Under the pieces are notes generated by a model that worked only from the letters and a program-made list of their open reading frames with translations, had not been told where the DNA came from and did not search any database. Below, piece by piece: positions 8,291-16,706 of a stretch of 44,520 nt of DNA. Position 1 is the first letter of the stretch. Each line of letters starts with the position of its first letter. The translations under genes were made by a program, and so were the position numbers. The DNA is from a bacterium (GTDB taxonomy: Bacteria; UBP6; UBA1177): positions 1 through 44,520 of the forward strand of contig JAKLDO010000017.1 of NCBI GenBank assembly GCA_022703485.1. The letters are read 5' to 3'.

Positions 8291-9619
8291 ATGTTAAAGA
8301 TTGTGATGTGTAACGATCCGGTTTTCAGTATCAGGGAGCATCCGGGAAAAATCGAGTGGTCGGGTTTGACCAGAGAAGCGGTGCTTGAAAAGCTTTTCAA
8401 TGCTGTAAAGAGCAATAAACCTGCGGCTCTGGCTTATGCGGAACATCTTTTTTCAGATGAAGTCTCCGCACTTGCATTTTTTGAACTGATATCAAAGACA
8501 GATAGCGATGTCACTTTTTTCTGCAAAGAGATGGACCTTCCCGCCGTGCTTACAAGATATGCGGTGATCGAACCCGAGAAACTGGAGCTGACGATATTTG
8601 CCGGCAAAATAAAAGCACTTCCTTTTTCAGATAACGGAAAAAAGACAATATTTGAGAATTTCAAGGGATTCCCGTTCTCAAGGATCGACGGAATAATCGA
8701 AGAGCTTGCACAGCTGAAAGAGGATGAAGCGGTAGCACTGCTCCTTGAAAAGAAAAGAAGCCTGCTCCGGCAGAACGAAATACTTGAAGTAGTCCACATC
8801 GATGACGGGATCGACCAGATCGGCGGATTGAACGAACTGAAAAAGTGGATAATAGAAAGAAAAGGGAATTTCTCGCAGGATGCAAGGGATTTCGGCATAC
8901 CGATGCCCAAAGGAATGCTCATGCTCGGAGTTCAGGGATGCGGAAAATCACTTACAGCAAAAGTCATAGCAAATATATGGAATTTCCCCCTTGTCAGGCT
9001 TGATTTCATTAATCTTTTCAGAAAAGGACGGAGCGTCGAGGAGCTTCTGAAAGATGCGATAGCGACTCTCGAAGGTTTTGCACCCGTCGTGCTATGGATA
9101 GACGAGCTTGAAAAAGCGCTCTCTCAGGAAAGTGAAGGGGCCGAGATAAGAAGGGTTCTCGGATGGCTCATGACATGGATGCAGGAGAAGAAAGAGCCTG
9201 TTTTCCTTGTCGCTACGGCGAACAAAGTATCCCTTCTTCCCCCCGAACTGCTCAGAAAAGGGCGTTTCGACGAGATATTTTTTGTCGACCTTCCTTCAAA
9301 GAGCGAAAGAGAGGAGATATTCAAAATACACCTGTCAAAAAGGCACAGAAAGTGGGAGAATTTTGATGTTGATAAACTTGCCGGCGACACTGAAAGCTTC
9401 AGCGGAGCAGAGATAGAGCAGATAGTTGTTGACGGCCTTATCACGGCATATTCAAAAAATTTACAGTTAAATCAGAAAATGATCGAAGAGGTCTTGCGCA
9501 GAACGGTCCCGCTTTCAAAAACATATGAGGAAAGTATCAAGGAGCTCCGCCTCTGGTCAAGGAACAGAGCGAGGAATGCTTCGGGCAACCGCAGGATAGA
9601 ATCATTTTTCGAAGGATAG
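8291..9619 (+). CDS. AAA ATPase of the Ycf46 type
   Basis: The 442-residue protein has a variable N-terminal half (1-170) and one AAA module. IGGLNELKKW (177-186) leads into Walker A GVQGCGKS (213-220), Walker B VVLWIDE (266-272), sensor VATAN (307-311) and RKGRFDEIFFVDLP with the arginine-finger region. Wording and spacing match Ycf46, a family found in cyanobacteria, plastids and assorted bacteria whose function is poorly known. The start 8291 is preferred over the ATG at 8285 because GGAGG (8280-8284) directly abuts the latter. The next gene begins 1 nt after the stop, so the two are coupled. Confidence 0.88.
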   Translation: MLKIVMCNDPVFSIREHPGKIEWSGLTREAVLEKLFNAVKSNKPAALAYAEHLFSDEVSALAFFELISKTDSDVTFFCKEMDLPAVLTRYAVIEPEKLELTIFAGKIKALPFSDNGKKTIFENFKGFPFSRIDGIIEELAQLKEDEAVALLLEKKRSLLRQNEILEVVHIDDGIDQIGGLNELKKWIIERKGNFSQDARDFGIPMPKGMLMLGVQGCGKSLTAKVIANIWNFPLVRLDFINLFRKGRSVEELLKDAIATLEGFAPVVLWIDELEKALSQESEGAEIRRVLGWLMTWMQEKKEPVFLVATANKVSLLPPELLRKGRFDEIFFVDLPSKSEREEIFKIHLSKRHRKWENFDVDKLAGDTESFSGAEIEQIVVDGLITAYSKNLQLNQKMIEEVLRRTVPLSKTYEESIKELRLWSRNRARNASGNRRIESFFEG

Positions 9620-9620
9620 A

Positions 9621-10907
9621 ATGTTCCTCTCTGAATTGATCCAGACCGCTGCATATATCAGTGAAAATGCAAACGGAGCCATAGTCAGCGCAATATACCG
9701 GTCAAACGGCGGCACACTCATAAAACTTTACGGCGCAAATATAGGCGGGATATTTTTCAGCACCTCTGAAAAAATACTCATCCCCGTTTCAGATCCTGCA
9801 CATTTCAAAAAAGAACCTCTAACAAGGCTGGAAGAAGGTCTGAGAGCAAATTTCTCCGGCAGGATAAACAGAGTTTCTGTCATGGAGCAGTTTGGAAAAG
9901 TTGTCAGGATCGAATCGTACGACCGTGACCTGATAATACCTCTTTTTAACGGACAGGCGCTGTTTATCGCCAGTAAAGATGGAAATGTCATCTGGAGCGA
10001 AAAGAAAGACTCAGGACTTGAACCGCTGAAAGAACCGATGAGACATTATGAACCAGTGACAGCTCCGCAGGACTGGGAGAAAAGGTTCTTTGAAGAGATG
10101 GAACGGAAAGCCGGAATTAAAAAAGAGCAGTACCTAGCGGAAAAAATAAGAAAACTTCAGAAACTTGCCGGAAATCTTGAATCTCAGATCGCAAAATACA
10201 CAGATGACATAAGTAAATACGGAAAGCTGGCGCCGCTAATAAAGGCCAACCTTTCTTTGATAAGTCCTGCAGTGAGAACGAATGACATTGAAGTTTTTGA
10301 TACAGATGGGCAGAAAAAGAAGATACAGCTCGATCCTTCAAAGACCGTGCTTGAGAACATGGAACTTTTTTTCAATAAGGTCAGGAAGGCGAAAAAAGGG
10401 CTTGAACTGACTCAGAAAAGACTTGCAGAAACTCTTTGGGAAATAGAGAACAGTGCAGTTGCGATCCCTGAAGATAACGGATCTTTGCCGGTAAATAGGA
10501 AAAAAGCTGAAAAAAATCGTCAGCATGTTCCTTATCATGAGTACCGGACAGACAGCGGAAAGATATTCCTTGTGGGTAAAGAGGCGAGGGATAACGATGA
10601 GCTGACATTCAAAATATCTTCACCTCACGATATGTGGTTCCATGCAAAGGACCACCACGGAAGCCATGTGATACTTAAGATGAAAAAAGGGGAGGAAATG
10701 ACAGGCGCCGACCTTTTGAACGGCTGTCTGCTCGCTCTTTATTACAGCAAGGCTAAAAAAGGGATGAGCGGAGAAGTGTGGTACACCGAAAGAAAGAATG
10801 TGATGAAAAAAAAGGGACTTCCGGCAGGAAAAGTGATAATAAAGAATGCGAAAGTGAAATACATTAACAACGGAACCATGCCGGAAGGTCTTAAAAAAAC
10901 GGATTGA
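9621..10907 (+). CDS. NFACT-family protein, shortened RqcH/Rqc2 homologue
   Basis: RqcH/Rqc2 proteins bind stalled 50S-peptidyl-tRNA complexes and direct C-terminal tailing. Here the NFACT-R (DUF814) domain is clear at about 310-415: GKEARDNDELTFK, MWFHAKDHHGSHV and ALYYSKAKKG. It follows a charged coiled-coil (about 155-290). The N-terminal NFACT-N part is only about 145 residues, well below a typical RqcH (total 428 against about 570), and I cannot find the Asp-Arg pair needed by active RqcH, nor a helix-hairpin-helix region. It is coupled to the Ycf46-like gene and to the barrel gene. It may be a distinct NFACT subgroup rather than a tailing factor. Confidence 0.82.
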   Translation: MFLSELIQTAAYISENANGAIVSAIYRSNGGTLIKLYGANIGGIFFSTSEKILIPVSDPAHFKKEPLTRLEEGLRANFSGRINRVSVMEQFGKVVRIESYDRDLIIPLFNGQALFIASKDGNVIWSEKKDSGLEPLKEPMRHYEPVTAPQDWEKRFFEEMERKAGIKKEQYLAEKIRKLQKLAGNLESQIAKYTDDISKYGKLAPLIKANLSLISPAVRTNDIEVFDTDGQKKKIQLDPSKTVLENMELFFNKVRKAKKGLELTQKRLAETLWEIENSAVAIPEDNGSLPVNRKKAEKNRQHVPYHEYRTDSGKIFLVGKEARDNDELTFKISSPHDMWFHAKDHHGSHVILKMKKGEEMTGADLLNGCLLALYYSKAKKGMSGEVWYTERKNVMKKKGLPAGKVIIKNAKVKYINNGTMPEGLKKTD

Positions 10908-10908
10908 C

Positions 10909-11478
10909 ATGAAAAAACTGCTTGCGATAGTTTTCACACTTCTGTTCACCATTGTGTGCTCCGGTGAAGAGGAAAGGTGTTCATATGCAGGCTTTTCCGC
11001 CGGACACAGCTGGTTCCATGACTATTCCGGCTATGCTAAATCAGGAATGAATGTAAGCCTTTTCTATGAACCTTCGATAAACAGATATCTAAGTATTGAT
11101 AACGCACTCTTTCTTCATCTGAACTGGAAGGATTCCGAATCGGAAACCCTTTTTGATACAGGGAAAAAGGATTATTATTTCATGCCCCAGTTCACGATCG
11201 GACCAAGAGCCGTAATGCAGTTTTTCAACAGACTGGGCGTTTTTCTGGGAGGCGGGCTCAGTTTCAGTGTCGGAATTCAGCAGCTTGCGGGGGAAAGCGG
11301 TGTGTCAGCATCATTCAGCCCGGGATTTTATCTCAGGACGGGATTTGATGTCGCTGTTATCAGGTTCCTCGCACTGGGTCTTGAGGTCAAATATGACTGG
11401 TCGGTGGTACAGATCCCGCACCTTCTGACATTCAATTTCAGGATAAGTTACAGATATATGCCGAAACAGCAGAACTAG
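10909..11478 (+). CDS. Small outer-membrane beta-barrel protein
   Basis: The 189 residues start with a signal peptide (MKKLLAIVFTLLFTIVCSG). Alternating hydrophobic/polar strands follow, rich in Tyr, Phe and Gly (FSAGHSWFH, GVFLGGGLSFSVG, LTFNFRISYRYM), ending in an aromatic strand, as in eight-stranded barrels of the OmpA/OmpW size class. The Cys at 17 leaves open a lipoprotein alternative. The ATG lies 1 nt after the NFACT stop, so it ends that operon. Function is unknown. Confidence 0.7.
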   Translation: MKKLLAIVFTLLFTIVCSGEEERCSYAGFSAGHSWFHDYSGYAKSGMNVSLFYEPSINRYLSIDNALFLHLNWKDSESETLFDTGKKDYYFMPQFTIGPRAVMQFFNRLGVFLGGGLSFSVGIQQLAGESGVSASFSPGFYLRTGFDVAVIRFLALGLEVKYDWSVVQIPHLLTFNFRISYRYMPKQQN

Positions 11479-12671
11479 AAGTTCGGGTCTGCGGTCATTT
11501 TGACGGTCATGCCGTAATGGTCGGAAAGAGAATATCTTTCTTTCTTGTTATTCTCAAACTTTATAAACTCGTTTATGAAAGTTCTCTTGGTTTCAAAAAG
11601 GAAGCCCCTTTTGTTCAGGAAGAATATATGATCGGGAATAGAATCAGCACCCGTTTCAACCATCGGATTTTCAGCGCAGACCGTGCATGGAAGTTCATCA
11701 TCCTCTGAAATATCGAAATACGGATCGTAATAACCGGCCGATATTATCGCGGATACTGGAGCGGTGTTGGATTCTTTAATGTTATAGCCGCCCGCAGTAT
11801 TACCGTTGAAATCACCCATTATTACACGCTGTGAAACTTCATCTTTCACAGGGATAGCGAGTATTTCGCTGACCTGGGTCATCTGTTCCTGAGCCCATCC
11901 TCCTGCAAGTCCGCCGTATTCAGCGTCGCTGAGCTTTGAAAGGCCCGTGCAAATAACCTGTACATCGCCGATGCCGGGCTTGGATAAGCTTGTCTGGATT
12001 GTAGCATAGATAGCCATTCTGTAGTTGCCATATGAAGTGAGCCCCAATGAGCCTTTGTTTTTCATCGGATATCTTGATACAAGAAGAATGCCATTGTTGC
12101 CGTCATAGTTGTAGTCGAATTTGGTCTCTGTCATGCAGCCCTGAAGGACAGCCTGGATATCTCCGCCTGCGATCGCTCCGATGCCCTGTCCGAGAAGACA
12201 TGTCTGACAGGCTTGCGGAAGTGTGAGGAATATCGTTCCGCACTCAGTAAGAATGCAGGTCTGAGACGCGCCTTCCACCATGCAGTTTTCCATATAGCAG
12301 GATATAATCGGAGCAACATCCTCCTGTGTGCATGCCGGCGGAATGGGCTCGAAATCATCTTCATTTGTAATGAGCCACAAAGGTTTGTTGTATTTCAGGT
12401 CCTTTTCAAAGAAATCCTTGACCTTCAGGATGTCCTTTGAGTTGTAAAGTTCCTGAATGCATATTACATCGGCATCGGCTTCACTGAGCACATCAAGCTT
12501 TACAGCAGTTCTTTCATCGTAGAAAGGAAGCTCATCACCGAGCCTCATGTTCATTGTGGTGAAAGTCATCATAGATTCGCCTTTTGTGAAACCTTCGAAC
12601 TGATTGTCACATGCCGCAAAGACTGTCAATGCGGCCGTGAGCAGAAATACTTTGAAAATTCTGTCTTTCAT
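11475..12671 (-). CDS. Secreted lipoprotein with an endonuclease/exonuclease/phosphatase (EEP) fold
   Basis: The 398-residue protein has lipobox FAAC (Cys21) and an EEP domain: TMNMRLG (Asn41), ICIQEL (Glu74), MGDFNGN and SDHYGMTVK at the C-terminus, so metal and catalytic residues appear intact. The family includes DNases, sphingomyelinases and inositol phosphatases; the substrate is unknown. A cysteine-rich insert (about 114-179) with eight cysteines interrupts the domain between the Glu motif and the next core strand. The ATG at 12671 lies 6 nt after GGAG (12674 is an adjacent alternative); longer in-frame extensions run into the upstream gene. Its stop overlaps the convergent barrel gene by 4 nt. 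Confidence 0.83.
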   Translation of the reverse strand: MKDRIFKVFLLTAALTVFAACDNQFEGFTKGESMMTFTTMNMRLGDELPFYDERTAVKLDVLSEADADVICIQELYNSKDILKVKDFFEKDLKYNKPLWLITNEDDFEPIPPACTQEDVAPIISCYMENCMVEGASQTCILTECGTIFLTLPQACQTCLLGQGIGAIAGGDIQAVLQGCMTETKFDYNYDGNNGILLVSRYPMKNKGSLGLTSYGNYRMAIYATIQTSLSKPGIGDVQVICTGLSKLSDAEYGGLAGGWAQEQMTQVSEILAIPVKDEVSQRVIMGDFNGNTAGGYNIKESNTAPVSAIISAGYYDPYFDISEDDELPCTVCAENPMVETGADSIPDHIFFLNKRGFLFETKRTFINEFIKFENNKKERYSLSDHYGMTVKMTADPNF

Positions 12672-12688
12672 CATTTTCTCCGTGTTAT

Positions 12689-13255
12689 TTAAAATCTGAG
12701 TCTGAACATGTTCTTTATGACCATTCCGCCGTATATCCAGAAAAGCTGAAAAAGGCTCTTGAAATCGAGGTTGCTGAAAAGATTGTCCCATATTCCCATC
12801 GGAAGCATCGAAGGTATCAATCCCGAACTGTATTCAAGCATCCAGCCGTTCTCTCTGATCACATAGCCTTTTGACTTCCTGAACTTCAACTGTGCCCAGT
12901 CTCCGGGAAGAAAGACCTTTCTGTCAATGGTTCCTTCATCATATGTCCACATTTCACCTTCGATCATAATGTCATTTACGACCGCCCAGTATCTTCCGGA
13001 ATGTCCCTCCGTGCCGATGGGAGAACCGAAAATGATCATATACTCAGTGAACGAGCCGTAGAGAAGGGTCATTATGCCCATGGCCCCGTTTGCATTGTTG
13101 AATATCCACTTGAACTCTTTTGTGTTAAGCTTGCCTGGATATTCGGCATCTATGAGATCAACGAGTTTTTTAAATTTCTCCTCTCTGGGGAGATCAAGTT
13201 TTACAGCTTCCTTGACAAGTTCGTGCAGTTTAGCAGGGTCGAATCTTTTGACCAT
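12689..13255 (-). CDS. ERG2 / sigma-1 receptor-like protein
   Basis: The 188 residues align along nearly their whole length with eukaryotic C-8 sterol isomerase (ERG2) and the sigma-1 receptor: TEYMIIFG, GTEGHSGRYW, GWMLEYSSGLIPS and the LDFKSLFQLF tail. Asp95 and Glu141 fall where human sigma-1 has Asp126 and Glu172, and Tyr72 where it has Tyr103, the residues lining the ligand pocket. The N-terminal membrane helix of the receptor is missing; the C-terminal amphipathic helices, which lie on the membrane in the receptor, remain. It sits between a PilB-like gene and an EEP lipoprotein gene. A ligand or enzymatic role is likely but unproven; no sterol synthesis gene is visible nearby. Confidence 0.88.
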   Translation of the reverse strand: MVKRFDPAKLHELVKEAVKLDLPREEKFKKLVDLIDAEYPGKLNTKEFKWIFNNANGAMGIMTLLYGSFTEYMIIFGSPIGTEGHSGRYWAVVNDIMIEGEMWTYDEGTIDRKVFLPGDWAQLKFRKSKGYVIRENGWMLEYSSGLIPSMLPMGIWDNLFSNLDFKSLFQLFWIYGGMVIKNMFRLRF

Positions 13256-13281
13256 TTTGAAGATCTCCGGAATTAAAGGAA

Positions 13282-15024
13282 TTATTCATAATAAAGGGCT
13301 TTGACTATCTCATCGAAAGTTGTCACCCCGTCAGCAAGTTTCCGTATCGCGGACTCCCTGAGTGTAAGCATTCCGTCCATGACCGCGTTGTTCCTGATCT
13401 CGTCGGTAGTGGCTTCAGATGAAATGAGCGATCTCATTTTCGGTGTCACCGGCATGTATTCGATTATTGCGGTACGCCCTTTGTAACCTGTATAACGGCA
13501 TTTTACACAGCCTTCGGAATCTCGTATCTTGTAAGTGTTCTCGACAGGCAGATGCAGTGTTATCTTCTCCTCTTCTTTCATTTCTCTTATGAAAGAGCAG
13601 AAAGGACAGACCTTTCTTACAAGTCTCTGTGCGGATATGGAGTTGAGCACACTTGCGATCATGAACGGTTCCACTCCGAGATCTGCAAGTCTTTCCACTG
13701 TTGTGGCTGTATCGTTCGTATGAAGAGTTGCAAGAACAAGATGCCCCGTAAGAGCAGCCTGAACGGCATTTGTCGCGGTCTCCTTGTCCCTGATCTCTCC
13801 GATCATTATGATGTCGGGGTCCTGTCTCAGAATGTGCCTCAGAGCGCTTGAGAAAGTTATTCCGGCCTTCACATTCACTCCCATCTGATTGATCTCCTCG
13901 ATCACTATTTCAATGGGATCTTCAACAGAAACTATGTTTATGTCAGGCGATGCAAGGTTCTTAAGCGTGGAATAGAGCGTCGTGGATTTTCCGCTTCCCG
14001 TAGGCCCTGTAACAAGGACCATTCCGTAGCCTTTTTTAAGCGAAAGCATATAGTTGTCAAGCTGGTCGGGAGTGAACCCGATATTGCTGATGTTCTTTAC
14101 GAAACCGCCGGATTCAAGTATACGGAGCACCATCTTCTCACCGTTTACAACCGGTATCGTACTTGCTCTGAGCTCAACCTCGAGCCCGGTCTCCGTGACG
14201 ACTTTTATTCTTCCGTCCTGAGGTCTTCTTTTTTCAGCGATATCCATTTTTGCAAGCATTTTAAGGCGGCTTACGAAAGGAAGATGCGCCTCGAACGGGA
14301 ATGAATATATTGTGTGCAGTATTCCGTCAAGCCTGAACCTTATACTGGTCTCGTTCCTTTTGGGCTCTATGTGAATGTCGCTCGCTTCCTGATCTATTGC
14401 ATACTTGAGCATATAATCCACGGCATTGATGATGTGCTTGTCATCCATGTTGCGGGCTTTGCCCAGATCAGTCAGATTCTCCAGATTGTTAAATCCCTCT
14501 CTTACAAAGTCATCCGCAGCCGCCTTAATGGATTTTTTAAAACCGAAAAGGTCTGAAACAACTCTGTCTATATCCTTTGAGGATGCAACGACCGGCAGTA
14601 TATCGCATGAGGTAGTGGAGGAAAGCTGATCTATCACATCCATTCTAAAAGGATCCGCCATTGCAAGCGTGATGACATCTCCTTCCTTTTTCATGGGAAG
14701 AACCCTGTTTATTCTGCCGTATGATGCGCTTATTGTTTTTACTGCAAGCTGGGAATCGACCTTCAGCGGATCTATTACCACATATTCGCATCCCGCTCTT
14801 GCCGCGATGAGCTTGAGCACCTGCTCCTCTTCGATCTTTATCGACTCCTTTTCACAGATGAAAACGATGAGTTCCGTGACAAAAGGCTGTCTTTTATAAG
14901 TGTTCTCGAACATGGAGGAGAAATAATCCAGTCTTGAAGAAATGAGGTCTTTCTGTTCAGAAGTTATTACATCATATTCAAGAAGCATTTCAAGCAGAAG
15001 CAGAGGTGTCATTTCAATTTTCAT
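13282..15024 (-). CDS. PilB/GspE-family secretion or type IV pilus assembly ATPase
   Basis: This hexameric ATPase type powers pilus or type II secretion pseudopilus assembly from the cytoplasmic face of the membrane. The 580 residues include an N-terminal GspE_N-like domain (about 60-160), Walker A GPTGSGKST (340-348), the Asp box SVEDPIE (366-372), Walker B DPDIIMIGEIRD (402-413), the His box ATLHTND (432-438) and a zinc-type CPFC...CVKC pair (473-476 and 506-509). The first 60 residues are divergent. No other pilus genes lie nearby, so PilB and GspE cannot be separated. It starts 12 nt after the FrzS-like gene with GGAG before the ATG. Confidence 0.92.
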   Translation of the reverse strand: MKIEMTPLLLLEMLLEYDVITSEQKDLISSRLDYFSSMFENTYKRQPFVTELIVFICEKESIKIEEEQVLKLIAARAGCEYVVIDPLKVDSQLAVKTISASYGRINRVLPMKKEGDVITLAMADPFRMDVIDQLSSTTSCDILPVVASSKDIDRVVSDLFGFKKSIKAAADDFVREGFNNLENLTDLGKARNMDDKHIINAVDYMLKYAIDQEASDIHIEPKRNETSIRFRLDGILHTIYSFPFEAHLPFVSRLKMLAKMDIAEKRRPQDGRIKVVTETGLEVELRASTIPVVNGEKMVLRILESGGFVKNISNIGFTPDQLDNYMLSLKKGYGMVLVTGPTGSGKSTTLYSTLKNLASPDINIVSVEDPIEIVIEEINQMGVNVKAGITFSSALRHILRQDPDIIMIGEIRDKETATNAVQAALTGHLVLATLHTNDTATTVERLADLGVEPFMIASVLNSISAQRLVRKVCPFCSFIREMKEEEKITLHLPVENTYKIRDSEGCVKCRYTGYKGRTAIIEYMPVTPKMRSLISSEATTDEIRNNAVMDGMLTLRESAIRKLADGVTTFDEIVKALYYE

Positions 15025-15035
15025 TTTTTCTCCGG

Positions 15036-16691
15036 TCAGCTTTTGAACCCGGAAATGATATCACGCATTTTTGTGAGCATTTCCCTGTTAACCGTATTTT
15101 CCGATCTGAGCTTTTCGAGCTCTTCAGACATTTCTTCGATCTTCTTTGAATTTTCTCCGATCAGCTTCTCATTTTCTGTGATCTTCGCTTTCATTTCCTC
15201 GTTTTCCGCGATCGTGCTGTCGAGAAGTTCTATTTTTTCAGAAAGTTTATCCATTTCATCGTTGAGGTCCTTTATGCGGTCCCTTCTCTCATTGAGCTTT
15301 TCTTCGAGGTCTTTCTTTTCAGCCTGAAGAGTTTCAAACTGCTCGGCAAGTTCCGCACCCTTTGTCACGGTCTCGGTAAGCTCCTCTATCTCTCCGCGCA
15401 GAGATTCGTTGTTTTTCAGGATATCGTCTTTTTCTTTTCTTACCTTTTCAAGTTCTTCGTTGAGTTCAGCGAGACCTGCGACGGCATTTTTTAGCTCACC
15501 CATTTCATTTTCAGCTTCTTCAAGGATCCTATTTTTTTCTTCAAGTTCAGCAGTTTTTTCTTTTATTGCTTTTTCAAATTCGACAGTTTTTTCTTTAAGA
15601 TTTTTTTCAAATTCGTCTTCTTTTTCTTTTATAGTTTTCTGGAATTTCTCATCTTTTTCCTTTACTGTTTTTGCAAGTTCAGTCTCGGCTTTCTCTTTTT
15701 TAGATACTGCGTCGGCAAGGTCCGCCTCTGTTTTCTTGACGCGGTCTTTCATTTCCTTGTTGTAGACATTCAGGACATCGTTCTGGTCCTTCTGTTCAGT
15801 AAGTTTTTTCTTCATTTCAGCAAGTTCTTTTGAATCCGATTCAGATCTGCTTGCGGATTTTTCAAGCTCTTTCACAGTGTTCTTAAGTTCGCCGTTCTCT
15901 TTTTTGAGGTTTGCAAGCTCTTCTTTGAACATATCAATTGTTCCGGTAAGTCTCTGTGCTTCTTCATGAGCTTTTTTCAGCTCTTTTTCTGCAGCAGTGG
16001 CGGACTGGGCGCTCTTCTGAAGGGACTCTATCTTCTCTTCAAGCCCTTTCAGCTGAAAACTTTTCTGTGCAAGGGCATCTTTCAGTTCACCGGATTCATT
16101 TTCGGTCTTGCTCAGGTTCTCTGAGAGCAGTGCATTAAGTTCGGAAAGCTTTTCGTTTTCCTGCATGATGGATTCGAGCTCTTCACTGTTGCCGACAGGG
16201 GATGTTTCGTTCTTTTTCTCGGAAAGTATGGCCTCAAGTTCGGAAATTCTCTGTTTCAGCTCATTTATCACCTTGTCCTTTCCGGAACTGTCACCTGCTG
16301 ATTCGGAAATATCTTCAAGGAAGGGGAATATCGCATGTGTGGCGGCCAGGATCGTCTCGTTGTCTGTAGGGATGTTGAGGTAGAAATCGGCTCTGTAATC
16401 GAACTGTCTGTGCTTTTCGAACACCTCATCGGTAGCGTTACTTGAAATAAGCAGAATAGGAGTTGTTCCGTAACCGTCGATGGAGCGGATCTTCTTGCAG
16501 AGCATGAAACCCTTCATCCCGGGATTTTCAGCCCTTATTATGAAAAGGTCCATCTTCTCTTTTCCGAGAGCTTCCTGCACCCTTCCTTCCGAACTGGCTG
16601 TGAAAACTTTGAACTTGTATGCCGAAAAAAGTTTTTTCAGGGCATCTGCCATTGTTGCGTCTGATTCATAAACAAGAAGGTTCCTACTCAT
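15036..16691 (-). CDS. Pseudo-receiver plus long coiled-coil protein (FrzS/AglZ-like layout)
   Basis: The 551-residue protein has an N-terminal response-regulator receiver fold (1-125) joined to a coiled-coil of about 400 residues rich in Glu, Lys and Leu. The phospho-acceptor Asp is replaced by Arg53 (LFIIRAENPGMKGF), and the conserved Lys of the KP motif by Ile107 (FYLNIPTD), so phosphotransfer is unlikely. The size and layout match FrzS, the polar protein that controls type IV pilus motility in Myxococcus xanthus, whose receiver is also atypical. The very next gene is a PilB/GspE ATPase, which supports a link to pili. Coiled-coils look alike, so homology rests on the receiver and context. 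Confidence 0.8.
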   Translation of the reverse strand: MSRNLLVYESDATMADALKKLFSAYKFKVFTASSEGRVQEALGKEKMDLFIIRAENPGMKGFMLCKKIRSIDGYGTTPILLISSNATDEVFEKHRQFDYRADFYLNIPTDNETILAATHAIFPFLEDISESAGDSSGKDKVINELKQRISELEAILSEKKNETSPVGNSEELESIMQENEKLSELNALLSENLSKTENESGELKDALAQKSFQLKGLEEKIESLQKSAQSATAAEKELKKAHEEAQRLTGTIDMFKEELANLKKENGELKNTVKELEKSASRSESDSKELAEMKKKLTEQKDQNDVLNVYNKEMKDRVKKTEADLADAVSKKEKAETELAKTVKEKDEKFQKTIKEKEDEFEKNLKEKTVEFEKAIKEKTAELEEKNRILEEAENEMGELKNAVAGLAELNEELEKVRKEKDDILKNNESLRGEIEELTETVTKGAELAEQFETLQAEKKDLEEKLNERRDRIKDLNDEMDKLSEKIELLDSTIAENEEMKAKITENEKLIGENSKKIEEMSEELEKLRSENTVNREMLTKMRDIISGFKS

Positions 16692-16706
16692 ACTGTCCTC
16701 TGGTTT

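Noticed and set aside
15043-15765. Serine/phenylalanine-rich plus-strand frames opposite the coiled-coil gene
   Set aside because: Low-complexity mirror image of Glu/Lys-rich codons on the coding strand; no start signal or family match.
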